From: Gnetum montanum
Lineage: Eukaryota; Streptophyta; Gnetopsida; Gnetales; Gnetaceae
DNA: 64,000 bases
Direction of reading: 5' to 3'
Assembly (NCBI GenBank): GCA_015680685.1
Contig: MNCI01026912.1
Location: forward strand, 747,888-811,887
Part shown: one piece after another, positions 11,110-23,055 of the stretch
Numbering within the stretch: position 1 is the stretch's first letter
Layout of the letters: every line of letters starts with the position of its first letter
Notes under the pieces: generated by a model
The model's input: the letters and a program-made list of their open reading frames with translations, nothing else
Told to the model about the DNA's origin: nothing
Databases searched by the model: none
Program-made: the position numbers and the translations under genes

Positions 11110-12129
11110 CAAAGTCTCCAATTTTTAGTACCTTTTAGATAATGAAAAATATGTTTAACAACCTTTAAATGAGATTCTTTTGGATTTGCCTAATATCTTG
11201 CACAAATTCCTACACTTAATGATATAATTGGCCTACTAGAAATTAAATAAATTAGGCTACCTATCATACCTCTACAAAGCTTGAGATCAATAGGTTTTCC
11301 TTGATCATCTTTGGTGAGCTTAAATTTTTCTGTTGTAGGAGTACTTTTTACCTTTACTTATACCAAGTTGAACTTTAGTAGTAGATCTTTGATATACTTA
11401 GTTTGACAAATAAAGGTTCCATTTTTTGTCTGATTGATTTGAAATCCAAGAAAATTGTTGAGCTTTCCCATCATGATCATTTCAAATTTTTATTGCATAA
11501 GATCTAAAAACTTCTTGCATATAATGTCATTAGTAGAACCAAAAATAATATCATCAACATAAATTTGAATAATAAGTAAATGATTACCTTCATGCTTAAA
11601 AAATAAAGTGACATAAGCCCTACCTCTTTTGAAGCCATTGGATGTAAGGTGTTGTGGAAGTCTCTCAAAATAAGCTTTAGGAACTTATTTGAGTCCATAG
11701 AAAGTCTTCTTGAGCCTAAAAATGTGATCAAGATTAATGGGATCTACAAATCCTTCAATTTGCTCAACATATACCTCTTTTTGAATGGTCCCATTTGGAA
11801 AGGCAATTTTCACATTTATGTGATATAGCTTGATGTTCGTAGTGCTTGCATATGCCAAAAGAAGTCTAATAGATTCAAGTCTTGCAACGGGAGAAAATAT
11901 CTCATCAAAATCAATTCCTTCTTGCTAATTATATCCTTTTGTGACTAATCTAGCTTTGTTCTTAATGATATTATTATTTTCATCTGTTTTGTTCCTAAAA
12001 ACCCATTTTGTGCCAATAATCGATTTATGGTTTGGTTTAGGTTCAATTCCTATACATCATTTCTAGTGAATTGATTTAGTTCATCTTGCATAGTGAAAAT
12101 CCACCCTTCTTCTCCTTCTACTTCTTTGA
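11110..12129 (-). pseudogene. Copia reverse transcriptase (C)
   Basis: This decayed RT shows, in order on the minus strand: GIDFDEIFSPVARLESIRLL; YHINVKIAFPNGTIQKEVY; then KTFYGLK, where the following Gln/Arg codon is a stop; the catalytic YVDDIIFGSTN at 11561-11550 (plus-strand coordinates, reversed); and GKLNNFLGFQI followed by YIKDLLLKF. At least one stop replaces a Gln just after YVDD (LMQ-stop-KFEM). The domain would copy element RNA into cDNA. Its order after integrase confirms copia. Confidence 0.9.
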
Positions 12130-13388
12130 AATTTTTGGATTTTAGTTGTGAAGGATATGTAGCATAGGCACATATTTCCTTAGTTTGGCTCCTAGTACGA
12201 ATCTCATCTTGTACTTGTCCAATGACATCATTAAGAGAGTGTGATCTACTAAGTTTAGGCATTTTAGGTAGAATTGAAGATATCTCCTCATGTTCATCCT
12301 CATGCTCTCCCTCATGTTCACTATCTACTTCTAAATTTTTATCAATTTGAACTTGGGAGGTATTAGATAATTTTTGAATGGGAACTACTTCATCATCAGG
12401 TTGTGGAGAAGTAATGTCATTGTCATCAATTTTAAAATTTATTGTTTCTTCCACAACATTAGTTATTTTTTTGAAGACTCTATATGCCCTACTAATGAAA
12501 GAGTATCCTAAGAGAATACCTTCATCAGTATCAAGATCAAATTTTGTTAAGGCATCTTTATCATTAAGAATATAACATTTAGAACCAAAAACATGAAAAT
12601 AATCAACCAAAGGTTTTCTACTAGTCCATAATTCATAGAGAGTTTTAGTGATAAATCTTCTTATTCATACTTTATTGGACACATAGCATGAAGTATTAAT
12701 CACTTTAGCCCAAAAATGGTAAGGAAAATTTTTTTATCATTCAATATGGTTCTCCCCATTTCATTCAAGATTCTATTCTTCCTTTTGGCTACACCATTTT
12801 GTTGAGGAGTCCTTGCAGTAGAGAATTGATGAAGAATGCCATTCATTTGATAATATTGTTCAATATTAGTATTCTTGAATTTTCCTCCATTGTCACTCCT
12901 AGACTTAGACACCATAGCCTCTTGCTTTTTATATTTGATTACAAATTCTTAGAAAATGATCAAATATTTCATATTTGTGATATAAAAAGGCAACCTAAGT
13001 AAAACAAGAGTAATCATCAATAATATTTAGAAAATACCTTTTTTTTCCGAAATTAAGTATTTGAGAAGAACCAACTAGATCCATGTGAAGTAAGTCTAAG
13101 GGATGAAAGGTAGAGATGAAATTTTTCTTACCAAACTTACCCTTGTTTGCCTTTCTTTTTGGCATGCTTTACATGTGTTCAAATTGAATCTTTAAGTTTG
13201 GGTAATCCACGAATTATTTCCTTTGTCACCAAGGTCTGAAAAATTTATTTATTTATGTGGCCCAATTTTCTATGGCATATACGAGCATCATTTGTATTAC
13301 TAACCAAGCACTTGGATTCAAGGTTAGGATTATCTCCCAATACAGTGGTATAAACATTTGCCTTTCTATTTCCTTCTATAAAAATGTT
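12130..13388 (-). pseudogene. Copia integrase with GAG-pre-integrase finger (C)
   Basis: Integrase inserts the cDNA into the genome. Visible on the minus strand are the zinc-binding part (ARICHRKLGHINK, then TCKACQKERQT), and the catalytic core block SKSRSDNGGKFKNTNIEQYY with FSTARTPQQNGVAKRKNRIL. The second Asp is in SDNGG and the Glu position (normally VERKNR) is changed to AKRKNR. Then comes the C-terminal block FGSKCYILN, KFDLDTDEGILLGYS and AYRVFKK. An acidic linker (SEHEGEHEDEHEE) leads to RT. The first catalytic Asp region is frameshifted. Confidence 0.85.
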
Positions 13389-13718
13389 TCAAGAGGTTAA
13401 ATCTTTTATTCTACAAGTTTCTTTTGAAAAAGTAACATCAAAATTTGAATCACAATGTTGAATAACACTGAGAAAATTAAGCTTTAGCCCTTTAACAAAG
13501 AAAACTTTATTTACTATGGGTTGACCCTTACCTTTCCCTCCTATGATACCAATACCTATTATAGGAGCTTCCATGTCATCTCCAAATGTGACAGTTTCAT
13601 AACTTTGTTTTGAAAAATGTATGAATTGGGATTTATCTCCTATCATATATCTTGAACAACCACTATCAATATACCATGTGCTTATTTTAATGACAAATAG
13701 AGCAACTTGAGCCATCAT
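13389..13718 (-). pseudogene. Copia aspartic protease (C)
   Basis: A 109-codon open stretch holds WYIDSGCSRYMIGDKSQFIH, the copia-type protease active site with D-S-G, followed by VTFGDD, the GIGIIGGKGKG glycine-rich flap and FVKGLKLNFLSV. It lies between gag and integrase, as expected. It is one of the better conserved parts of the element. Confidence 0.9.
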
Positions 13719-14566
13719 GTTTTATTTAGATTTCTTCTCTTTTTGCTTCCAAACTTTGTTTCCCTACAAGGCACCTTGTCTAGGTTGTTTTTGAAAATAC
13801 CAAGTGTAATGTTTCTTTCATAGATGGCAACAAGCCTGAACATGTTCAAATTTTCCACAATAAAAGTAATTTAAGATCTTAAATCTTGTTATATTACCAA
13901 ATCTAGAAGGACATTCTTTTGAGTATCTTGAAGAAGCCTTAATGTGTACATCCTTTTGCTCTTGGTCTTTGAGCTTTTCTTTTGAAATTTTCTTATTAAT
14001 CTACTTAATAATATTGTTTAGCCTTTGAATCTCAGTCTTTAGGTCTGAGTTTTTTCTTAAGATAGAAACATTCAGCATCAAGAGTTGCAATCTTTGTCTT
14101 ATTGTCATGTAATATTTCTTTCATTTTAAAGCATAGACTTTGAAAGGAAATAATTTCATTACAAAGTAACTCATACCTTTCTTCAAAGGAGTTTTCATCT
14201 CCTTTATGATGACATGTGTGATCCTTAATAGATTCTTGATTTTTCAATGTAGGAAATAGATAATGAACATCTTTTGATGCATATTTTCGACTTCCTTTCT
14301 TATTTAAATTGTTATAGATGTTGTTGGACCTGCAATTACAATATCTTTTTGAGGCCATATGACCTCTTCCATTACATATGCAATTGAATGTAAAGGTAGA
14401 CATAGAAAGTTTACCTTTACTTATGTAGTAGAGGAGTTGAATGTAGCTCTTCAAGATGAATTTGATGAAGCATATTAGTCTATTTATCCAATTGACTTTG
14501 ATAGTTGTTGGTGATTTGATATTTGTTATTCCTTTCATGTTCATGTTGAGTTATCCACGTGAGATT
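13719..14566 (-). pseudogene. Copia gag remnant with two zinc knuckles (C)
   Basis: The minus strand encodes a nucleocapsid-like region. A first knuckle-like motif CICNGRGHMASKRYC lies at about 14340-14395. A heptad-rich stretch follows (ERYELLCNEIISFQSLCFKM, then KTKIATLDAECFYL) at about 14030-14190. A second knuckle, YFYCGKFEHVQACC, lies at about 13820-13865, with its first Cys changed to Tyr. Two knuckles flanking a coiled coil fit Sirevirus gag. The N-terminal capsid part is very short or lost, since the PBS lies only about 20 bp upstream of the open frame that starts at 14544. An internal deletion is likely. Confidence 0.75.
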
Positions 14567-14569
14567 ACC

Positions 14570-14583
14570 GGGCTTTGATACCA
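14570..14583 (-). other. Primer binding site (initiator tRNA-Met) of C
   Basis: The minus strand reads TGGTATCAAAGCCC, 4 bp inside the 5' LTR. It matches the usual plant TGGTATCAGAGC primer site with one G-to-A change. Confidence 0.9.
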
Positions 14584-14587
14584 CTTA

Positions 14588-15558
14588 TGAATCAAGAACT
14601 TAGAAGGGGGGTTGAATAAGTTTCCCAATTAAAAATGCACGAGTCACAAAAATACACCAATTTTACATGGTTCTCCAACTTGGGTACGTCCACACTTGAA
14701 GGGTAGAATTCGTGCACACCTTTAGACTTTATTTCTTCAAAAATATGATTTGAAGGGCATCACTCCTTGTACAAGCTTTAAGCTTTGCTCTGAAGTGTTT
14801 CGTTGTTGTCAAACCACTCAACCTTGCAAGGTTCCAACAAGCTCAAAATGTGTTTTGACATCATAAAGCCACTTAATCTCGTAGGATCCCAACAAGCTCA
14901 ACAAAAATGTCTTTTTACAATAAGCACATCAACCCTATAGGGCTACAATAAAGAAAGAAAGAAAATAACAAGGAAAAATTGTAACTAAATTTACAAATTC
15001 TTGTACTTGAAGCTTAGTACAATCACAATCAAGTAAAATAATGTTACAATGAAGAGTAAGAATAAGATTGCTTAGAATAGCTGACGAGTGCTTGTGCATT
15101 TCCCAAGATTTTGACATTGTCTTATAGCCTTGAAGTTTTCAAAAACTCCTCAGAATTCATGCAACAGCTACCAAATGGCTAGTATAGATGTCTACTTTAA
15201 AGTTTAGACGTCTATCTGAAAAGCAAGACATCTATTGTGAGATGATTTGCCATAAATGTCTATTGTGGAAGATAGAAGTTTTCTATTTTTTGAAGAAATC
15301 TACCCCACTTTTCAACTTTGAAGTCTAAGAAATTCTATTATCAATTTAACTTCTTGGCAGTTCTTGAAACACCTTAGTTTGATTTTCAGACTCCATTTTC
15401 ATCCATGCTTTTATCTTGCCCATGTAGTCTTCATTTTGACATCTTAACGTAGATCTCATTTTCTTGAAGTTCTTGTTTATGGTCTTATGAAATAAATCAC
15501 ACACACACACATTCTACATTCTCTATTTTTCTTAAGGTTTTGACATATCAAAAGGTCA
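14588..15558 (-). mobile_element. 5' LTR of copia element C
   Basis: This 971-bp LTR is on the minus strand, running TGACCTTTTGATATG... to ...CTTGATTCA. It includes a CA dinucleotide run (ACACACACACA near 15500) shared with the partner LTR near 10363. Divergence from the partner is clearly visible at many positions, with an extra block in the partner, so the insertion is old. Confidence 0.9.
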
Positions 15559-15990
15559 ATAGTTAAGAGTTGGACACTTAAGAATTGAAGTGGAAAAACA
15601 GGCAGTAGCAATATTTGCTTTGTTTGATCATAAAATAACTTACATTATGAGACTAAAAGGAAGTTGTACACAACACTTGTAGAGTTAGAGATGCTTAAAG
15701 TCCAATATGGTATGCAATATGATGTCATAGAGGACATAGCAAAGAAATTGACATAATACTAGAAGCTGAAAGAGAAAGTTAGAGCATTCAATGTGAAGCA
15801 TCAACCATTTACTTCCTAATTTGTTCAAGCAAATAGGATGTTTCTTAATCTACCATGTTCATGGAAAATCCCAATAACTACCAAGCTAGTCAATTTGGCT
15901 TAGCTCATTGATGATCCATGGATTGATGTAGAGAAGCACTTGGTCATCCTTAATCATTTTCACATAAAGGATGAATATGCTAATTAAAAG
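15559..15990 (+). pseudogene. ORF3 C-terminal fragment, part 2 (D)
   Basis: Directly after the copia LTR the plus strand resumes the ORF3 reading: EVEKQAVAIFALF, then VELEMLKVQYGMQYDVIEDI, KLKEKVRAFNVKHQPF, FVQANRMFLNLPCSW and KHLVILNHF. These align in order with element H ORF3 (ELE-QVEAIYALYEK, SELETIKAHYHRQRDVALDL, REKARDFEEEW, KVNQMFLQLLCPWDV, EKLQELLNCY). Together with the part at 9060-9358 it is one ORF3 from an element for which no LTR was recognised in the flanks. Stops are present. Confidence 0.75.
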
Positions 15991-18758
15991 GAAAATAGTA
16001 AAACACATAAAAATTATTAATTAGAAGCATAAATATAGTAGAGTAATACAACATAGAAAAATTTCATAATACTTACATATATAATTAAATAGAATTTATC
16101 TAAATAAAAATAGAATTTTGCATAGCCAAAAAAATGTAAATGTCCAAACATTTCACTAGTTGTATCATAAAATGCTACATAAAATAACGATTCCAACAAT
16201 ACTTTTTTACCTTAATCAAACATTTAGTAATAAATATATTCACATCGAAGTTTACCAAATTAAATCATAAAATTTAAAATAATAAATAAATAAAATATTA
16301 ATATATAATAAATAATATTAAAATTTCCCAAACATATAGTATGGGCTAAAATAAAAATTGATCCTTACAATCTCACAATCCAAAATGCACAAAAGCCAAT
16401 TTCGTATCTATCATACTTTATTATTTGTTCCTAAAAATAGGTACATGGCTTCAGAATCTAAAAAGTATATAAATTTTCAAGTTTAGAGGATCCATCTTGT
16501 GCAAAATTAATATACCTTTTGTTCCATTTTCCTCTTTCAATGATTCTCTAGCTACTTTGGGCTCTCTACCTCTAAATTTAGGAGGATTTAAAACCCCTCA
16601 AATAAGAAAGGTTATTTTATTTCCCTCTTTATGGAGCATAAAGGTTTTAGTTCAAATGTCTTAGGATATGGGTTAGATAAATGTTTCTAATCAAATATTC
16701 AAAAATGTTTCAAAGTTTAGAAATGCCACAAATTTTTCAAAAATCCAAGAAAGTATCCAAAGAATATATATTATAATTATTTAATGTCCAAAGATATTGC
16801 AAATTTATCCAAAAATCCAAAGAGTATATATTTTATCTAAGCATCTTCGAAGGATAACTCTTGGTTATCCCAACTAACAAGGCACACATATTATCAAAAG
16901 AATAGGTCTTGACTATACTTCAACACACACCACTAGACTTAACTGCTTAGTGCTATCATCTTAGCTAGTTTCCTTACAAATAAAAATACATGGTGGGAAA
17001 TCAATCCGAAAATCCTTATTTTCATGGGGTGGGTCCCACTAAAGAACACTCCACTATTACATGCAGATGGGGACATCTACTACCAATTGAGTGAAATCAG
17101 TTCCATAAATATTATTATTTTATTCCAAAAATCCAAAAGATTTTCAAAATAGCTAAAATTTCACAAAATTCTTGCATAATCATGTTTATGTTAGGAGTTG
17201 ATCCATAACAATCATAAAATATCTAGGGATCAAGTTGGGAAAAATTTCTACAATCCTAAAAATTTACCAAAAAGATAGAAAATGCTCTAGAAAAGATTAA
17301 AATACTAATTTTCTTATAAAAATAAGCCCCAAATGATGAAAATTTAGCAAAATCTTGACATAATAATTAAAATTATAGAAAAATAATGAAAAATTAGAAA
17401 GTAGAAAAAAGGAATAGAAAACCCACAACAATATAGAGTAGCTACATGAAAATGAAGTAAAATAAGCTTTCTTACAAGATCCACAACAAAATAGGGCACC
17501 TACATAAAAAGGAAAGTAAAGTTATCTTGCTTATTGGTGTTGGTAGGGCTTTCAGAATCTTTTTATTTTCTTTCATTTTTGCCAAGATGGCCAAAATTAG
17601 CTTTCACTTTGCTTTAAATTGGTGTGCTTGAAAACCTTAATGAATTGAGATGAGACATACCAAGACTATGATCTATTTATAAGTGGAAGAATCACATGCG
17701 ACACATGGGTTTGCTTTGTGTTTATAAATAGAAGAGATAGACTTGAAATAGAAGAAACTAGGTTGAAATTGGCTTCAAAATAAAGAAAAAAGGATAAGAA
17801 ATAGTTTTTAAAGAAAAAAACATGATGGAACATAGTTTCAATTAGAAAGCTAGGTATAGACAAAAAATAGTGGAAATAGATAAGGTGGTAGAGAGAGAGG
17901 TGGTGAAATAGGATACATAAATAACATGGATACTCTTTTTTAGAAGTTGCCTTTTTTTCTTGTAAAGGAAAAACTACCCTTTTTTTAATCTAATTTTTTT
18001 AATAAATATTTTCATTAGTTTACTCATAATTTTATTCCTCCAACTAATACCCTCAGGGTTTGGCACTCATAACATGCACATCAGTATTCCAAATCAAATT
18101 CTATTTGACCCTATGGAATCCTTATCAAGTGTTCTACGTAGTCATATTTTGAAGTCATATATAGGTAAATGCTGAAAATTTTATGGCATTTTAGTAAACT
18201 AAAAATGTGATATCTTGAGAACCGTAACTCCAATTTTAGTGAACCAAGGATAACTAATATTTTTAAACATCTCAAACATATTGGTAAGGTCATATTCCAA
18301 GTAGAACATCATCATAAGGTACTTCCTTAACTAAGATAATTTATGAAATATTTAATTATAATTAAATATAAACTCCAAATCCTAATGATAAGAGGTAACA
18401 AGGGATATAGTCTAGGTAGGATTAGGGTCCATAATTGCTCCATGAATAGAGTATCATATAATCACAAGTGCATAATAAGAAAATAAAAGATGCATAACAA
18501 GATTGCATCATAAAACATAAATGTGGATAACTAAATATGCATAATAAAGATTGAATATTCATAACTAAATGATCATAAAGAATAAAACATGTATATCTAA
18601 GTACTTGTATAGGCATAATAATTAACAAAAGAAAAACTTCCTAAGGTAATTAGATTTCAATATTTAATCATAAAATATATAGTAGATCTATGATTGAGCT
18701 CCAATAGTAGTAAAAAAAAGGATACAAAACTTTAACATAGTACCCTAGTGAGCATACT
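15991..18758. other. AT-rich stretch without recognised genes
   Basis: Stop-dense sequence with no domain I can name on either strand. A TATAAATA word on the minus strand (17674-17681) sits in a promoter-like context, and 18000-18100 (minus) reads GAGTGCCAAACCCTGAGGGT, which could be an LTR start. No second copy was found, so these remain guesses. Many short runs of AAATTTTT-type sequence are present. Confidence 0.45.
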
Positions 18759-19692
18759 TGATGAGTGGTGAAGGGTACCCCTATGCCCAACCATATGAAT
18801 CACAAAGCGTTCACCTGCGATTCGGTCAAATTCCATGGACTCTCTAGTTTATGATGCACTAGTCTTCTAGGAAGTGAATCTTGCCCTAAAGGTTGTTCAT
18901 TATCTTCCCAATTACACTTGTGAAGTACAAAGGTATGGTTAAGTGTAATTGAGGCATATGATTTTTATCATTTTATGTTTTATGGTTTTAATGCTTAAAA
19001 AGAGAGATGAAATAATTTAATGACTAATTTAATTTAACTAACTAACTAGTCTTTAGCTAGTCCTAACATAAGCACATAGTCCCTCTTTCCGTACATGTCT
19101 TGAACTCACGTATCTTCTATAGGGTTACAAAGTGCTATGCTACTGGGTGCACCAAGCAATAACGTTGCTGGGATTACCAAGTGAATACATGTTACACTTG
19201 AAGCAGTCATACTTATGTTTTTAATCTATGTAGCATATCTTGCTTAATTAGCTTAATTACTGGAAAACATTAAATAAATAACTAAAAGCATTCAATGCAT
19301 GAATAAATATCTAAACTATCCATAATGCTGCAAGGTTTATTAAGAAGCTTGTCTTTATTATCATACACATTGTCGTGCTCAGGTATAACAATGCTTGAAT
19401 AAAGATCTATACACTCAATGACTCTTGCTGCGGGCACTCTGGAAAAATATTTTAACTTCTGAATGGAAAAAACTATAAGAGCTCTGCTACTACTATGAAT
19501 TTGATTTCATAAACACACTTGGGAGCCCATATTTATAGTTTTTTCTTTAAAGCAACATTGATGGGGCCCTGTCAACATAGTAAACGCTACATCGACGTGG
19601 CCTTGTCGATGGGGCAACACCACATAAATGGGGCCTCATAGACAAGGCCTTGTCAATGGGGGTCCATTAATGTAACACTTTAACACTCATCA
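18759..19692 (-). mobile_element. 3' LTR of gypsy element E-left
   Basis: A 934-bp LTR with TGATGAG...CATCA ends, in minus orientation, because the polypurine tract and ORF3 lie at its right side. Its U3 array (about 19555-19675) is made of GGCCTTGTCGATGGGGC-type units rather than GATATC units. A TATAAATA box precedes the R region near 19532-19540. The LTR at 47424-48289 has the same array type and may be its partner, but the outer flanks (ATACT at 18754-18758, CCATG at 48290-48294) do not match. Confidence 0.85.
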
Positions 19693-19706
19693 TACCCTCA
19701 CAACTG
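19693..19706 (-). other. 3' polypurine tract of element E-left
   Basis: The minus strand reads GTTGTGAGGGTA directly before the LTR. It corresponds to GTCATGGGGGTA in H and CATAGGGGTA in G. Confidence 0.7.
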
Positions 19707-19934
19707 AATGAAAACTTGTCCTCAATTTTTTTACAAAATTGGAAAAGTATGGGATTATTGACTGACTCTTAACAAAATAAAACAAACTAACTTGACAAAA
19801 CTAAGTGCTCGAGTGTATAGATCAACACATTACAAAATTATGGTGTTCATGACACAAAATTGAACAGCATGACATGACTACATAAAAAGAATTGGATGAC
19901 ACTTCCATTGATGGCATGAAGGTGGTGGAGAAGA
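19707..19934 (-). other. ORF3 3' untranslated region (E-left)
   Basis: Contains the family's conserved trailer: on the minus strand CCATAC(T) then TTGTAAA and GAGGACAAGTTTTCATTCAG-like words before the polypurine tract. The same words occur at 37385-37430 (G) and 51845-51910 (H). Confidence 0.55.
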
Positions 19935-22752
19935 TCAAACAGTCCTAGGTGGTGGTGGCTCCTGAGGTTCTGAAGGACCTTCATTGGCTTTAGGCACATG
20001 TAGTAGCTGAGGTAGTTGTGGCTATCTTGCTATAGCTACAACCTTCAATGGGAGGTGAAAGACATCTAGCAATGCCTTAATCTTCTCTTCCTTACTATGG
20101 GGATCATTCATAGTCCACGCAGCACCACCAATGTGGGTTCAAATGGGGACATCCCATGGATAGGGCATTATTGGAAACATCTCCTTCATGTTGAAAAACT
20201 AGGTAGCAAACTATTTACATTCAATGTCGAACATCCTAACTACATTCTACAGCTTCTGGTACTCATTTATCCTTTTGGCTAAGTTCTTGTTAGTTTATCA
20301 TTAATTAGTGAATCATGCCTTGAAAACATCAAGTTCAGTGTTAGCCATCACAAGCTTGTCCTTGGTATCCTTGTAGTGCTTAAACTTAGCCTCGTACAGT
20401 AAGTATGAGCTAGCCACCTATTTTTTGAGCTTTGACCGCAACTATTTGGTAGTCAACATGGCTAAGTTTGCATAACAGAGATTGGCAAGCTCCATGTATT
20501 TTATCATCTCCTCGATCTACAATTCCTCTGTGTAGATTTTTGCCTTGTTGTAAGCATCTATCACATCAATGATGTGTTGCTAAACTTCTCTACCTTGTTG
20601 GAGTTGCTAGAGGCCTTCATTTGCTTTCCCCTTCGCCAATTGGATGTATTTTTTATTTACCTCCTTTTGTAGGCTGACTTTTTCTTTATAATGATCTTTG
20701 AATTTTTTAAATTTGAGAGCTTTAGATTTCTAGCTAGCTACCTTGATTACAGTTTTCTAGCAAAGAGTGTGCACCTCCTCCATGGAGAGATTCCTATTCT
20801 CTATGCGAATCTCCTTAGTTCTATGTTTGCTTTGGCCAGTTGCTCTTTCTATTGATTGATGAAATTAGTTAATTGTTACTTGTGTGCATCAACATTTCAC
20901 AGGTGATGTCTCTCTGTAGTCAGTTGGATGTTCTCTTAATGAGTTTGATCCAAGGCCTTCTAAATTTTATGTTGAGTGCCCTGTATCAAGGATCGATAGA
21001 ATACCACCATCTCTATTACACTGTCAACCCCTTTTAGTTTGGTGTGAAGTTGTTTCATAGCTTCATCTCTTGTCAATGCTGAGTTAAGAAATGCAGGATT
21101 AGCAATCTAGGCTCTTAATTCAGCAACTTCCATAGCCAAGCATTCATTTTGCTTCCTAGCTATTTTAAGTTACCCCTCTAATATGATATTCTTGCCCCTT
21201 ACCTTTAGCAACTTTGACTAGGTTGTACTAATGTTATCCAGAAGGTTAAGGACATCCAAAAGCAGTTGCCCAGTTCCTACTAGTTGGTTCAGTAGTCCTT
21301 CATGCTGCACTATGTTTATTTTACTGCTTATGGTTCTTACATATGTCTACACATCTTTGAGTGTAGTGATATCTAGTGCAGATGCCACAGGTGCGTTGAT
21401 AGTCTCAACAATATAATCAGTGACCACTTCTGCTTAGTCTCCTACTCTTAGTGCTGCATCACTAATACAATTGCCCCTTCATCCTCCTCCAAGCGCACCG
21501 AGAAAGTTGCAATGTTCCTAGAGATTTCTTAGAATGACTATTATTCTGTGAGAGATATTGTAACCTCGCAGGTGACTACACTCTTTGGGTTGAGAAAATG
21601 GATCCACCCTCACCCATCAATCTGATTGTTTGGGCCACCTTGTTCAGGTGACTCATTGTTGGTTTGTAGATGGATGGGTCCCCACCACTCGTGCCTACTC
21701 ATTTCTCTTGCTCACTCAAGAGCCATTCTCTATATTCTCACAACTATTGGATAGTTGTAGCAATTTTTCGCACAGTTGTTTGAGTGGTGGGTGGAGGTGG
21801 TGGTTGCTGATCCTCTTCATGGATAGTTGTTGCAGGCATCTTATCTTTCATCATTTCTGCCCAGTTGGCAATCAAAACTTACTTGATATCTTCATTGGTG
21901 TAACAAATTATCCCTCCCCTTCGACAGAGTTTCTTGATGAGGCATGGAAAGGGAAGTACCTTATTTTTGCATTCATTTTCTTTAAAGCGCTTCTTGATCT
22001 CTAGGTATATTAGATGTAGAAGGTTGACTAGAAATCTCCCACTCAAAGTTATGCATGCTCAAGTAGAGAAGGTAGTGGTTTTTCTTGACCTCACCGTGGG
22101 ATTAAGGTGGAAGGCAATAATATTGTAATAAATCCTCTCTACCAATGTAAGTATGCCAAACTCCTTATAGTCAATGCCATGGCACTATTGCACCCATTCT
22201 TTCTTAATACTAGGATCTACCTACATTGGGATCTCAGTAAGATTTACCCATGCACCATAGCAATGGCCAACACTGAGTAGGACACTAAGATGTCCTTGAT
22301 TTTCACTGTTGATCTAGATTCTAGAATAGGAATGTCTCTCCCATGTATCACTTCTTAGTGGAACTAATGATTGGTCACATGGGAGAGGCCTTTAGCTGGT
22401 CCTACACTTTTCCTGGTGCATGCTCTAGGAAAGGGCCAAAACTTAACTCTTAGAGCATCAATTTTTGGACCTTCCTTGATTTGATTTGATTCAAGTAGGC
22501 CTCTGTTAAGGTCACCTCAAGATTTGCTAGTTGTAATGGTGCATCATCCCGATGGGAGTGTTCTATTGCTACTGTTGCTGGTTCTGGAATTTGTATGATA
22601 GATTCCAATTCTACCTCTTTCCTAAGAGGACTTGTGGCATGGGTTGTGAGTGGTTCTTCTTGGAGCTATTCTTAGCCCCTTTCCATTCTAGGCTATTTCT
22701 CCCTTGGTTGGGATAGTCCTACTTCTTGCGTGTACTTTCCTTTTAGTGCCAT
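19935..22752 (-). pseudogene. ORF3 (env-position gene) of gypsy element E-left
   Basis: A 2.8-kb decayed gene between the spacer and the 3' polypurine tract, where Athila-type elements carry an env-like ORF. Its start MALKGKYTQ at 22752 matches MALKRGQ in H and MGPKRG in F, and the ATG directly follows an acceptor-like CATAG. Its middle (about 20300-21500) is strongly heptad-like, and it ends EPQEPPPPRTV-stop at 19935. That tail recurs as MEEPPPPGTS in F and MEEPSPLDP in H. Frames shift several times and stops are frequent. I see no clear signal peptide or membrane span, so calling it an envelope protein would be inference from position only. A role as a structural coiled-coil protein fits equally well. 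Confidence 0.75.
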
Positions 22753-23055
22753 CTATGATCACAACACATCCATAGATTAGTAAATATAATGTGTAACTTT
22801 ATTTTTTGAATACCTTTTCTTGTTAGTTTGTTACACTTTGGCTAAGGTTGGACCATGATAAATTGATTATTTTATTAATTAATTAATTATTATTTATTAT
22901 AAATGTCACTCAAGCTTGTTGAAAAGGTTTAACTCTTGTAATTTAGTGTTGGATAGTTGATTTTTTAGTTAAACCTTTGTGAGAGTTAGAAAAAATTGCA
23001 AAATTTCTTTTGTCAAAAAATGGCACATTTGTGGCCCCCATGATAAAGTGCTTAC
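22753..23055 (-). promoter_or_regulatory. Putative leader intron before ORF3 (E-left)
   Basis: On the minus strand TGGAG/GTAAGCAC at 23060-23048 is a good plant 5' splice site. GTGATCATAG ends exactly before the ORF3 ATG at 22752 and is acceptor-like. The stretch between is 303 nt and T-rich. The donor context is followed by CATGGGGGCC, which also follows the matching site in J (63880) and G (36880). In J the donor GT has become AT, and in G it is GTTCGC. Confidence 0.5.

Larger units (their letters stand above)
9359..15558 (-). mobile_element. Ty1/copia retrotransposon C, Sirevirus-like, two LTRs
   Basis: A 6.2-kb element on the minus strand with order LTR, PBS(iMet), gag, PR, integrase, RT, RNase H, PPT, LTR. 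The domain order (integrase before RT) is that of copia. Its LTRs are about 1 kb. The gag has two knuckles separated by a coiled coil, and RNase H carries SCCAQILWMKETL; both fit the Sirevirus lineage. A second polypurine tract lies upstream of the main one. It sits inside the ORF3 fragment D. The flanks (TAATG before 9359, ATAGT after 15558) are not an exact duplication. GTTAA occurs 2-3 bp outside both ends. Confidence 0.9.

Noticed and set aside
9354-15563. Exact 5-bp target duplication for copia element C
   Set aside because: TAATG and ATAGT differ. GTTAA occurs 2-3 bp away from both ends, but the spacing does not fit clean LTR ends, so it is left unresolved.
21630-22004. 124-codon plus-strand open frame
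   Set aside because: It lies on the strand opposite to ORF3 of E-left, in a region where ORF3 homology is on the minus strand.
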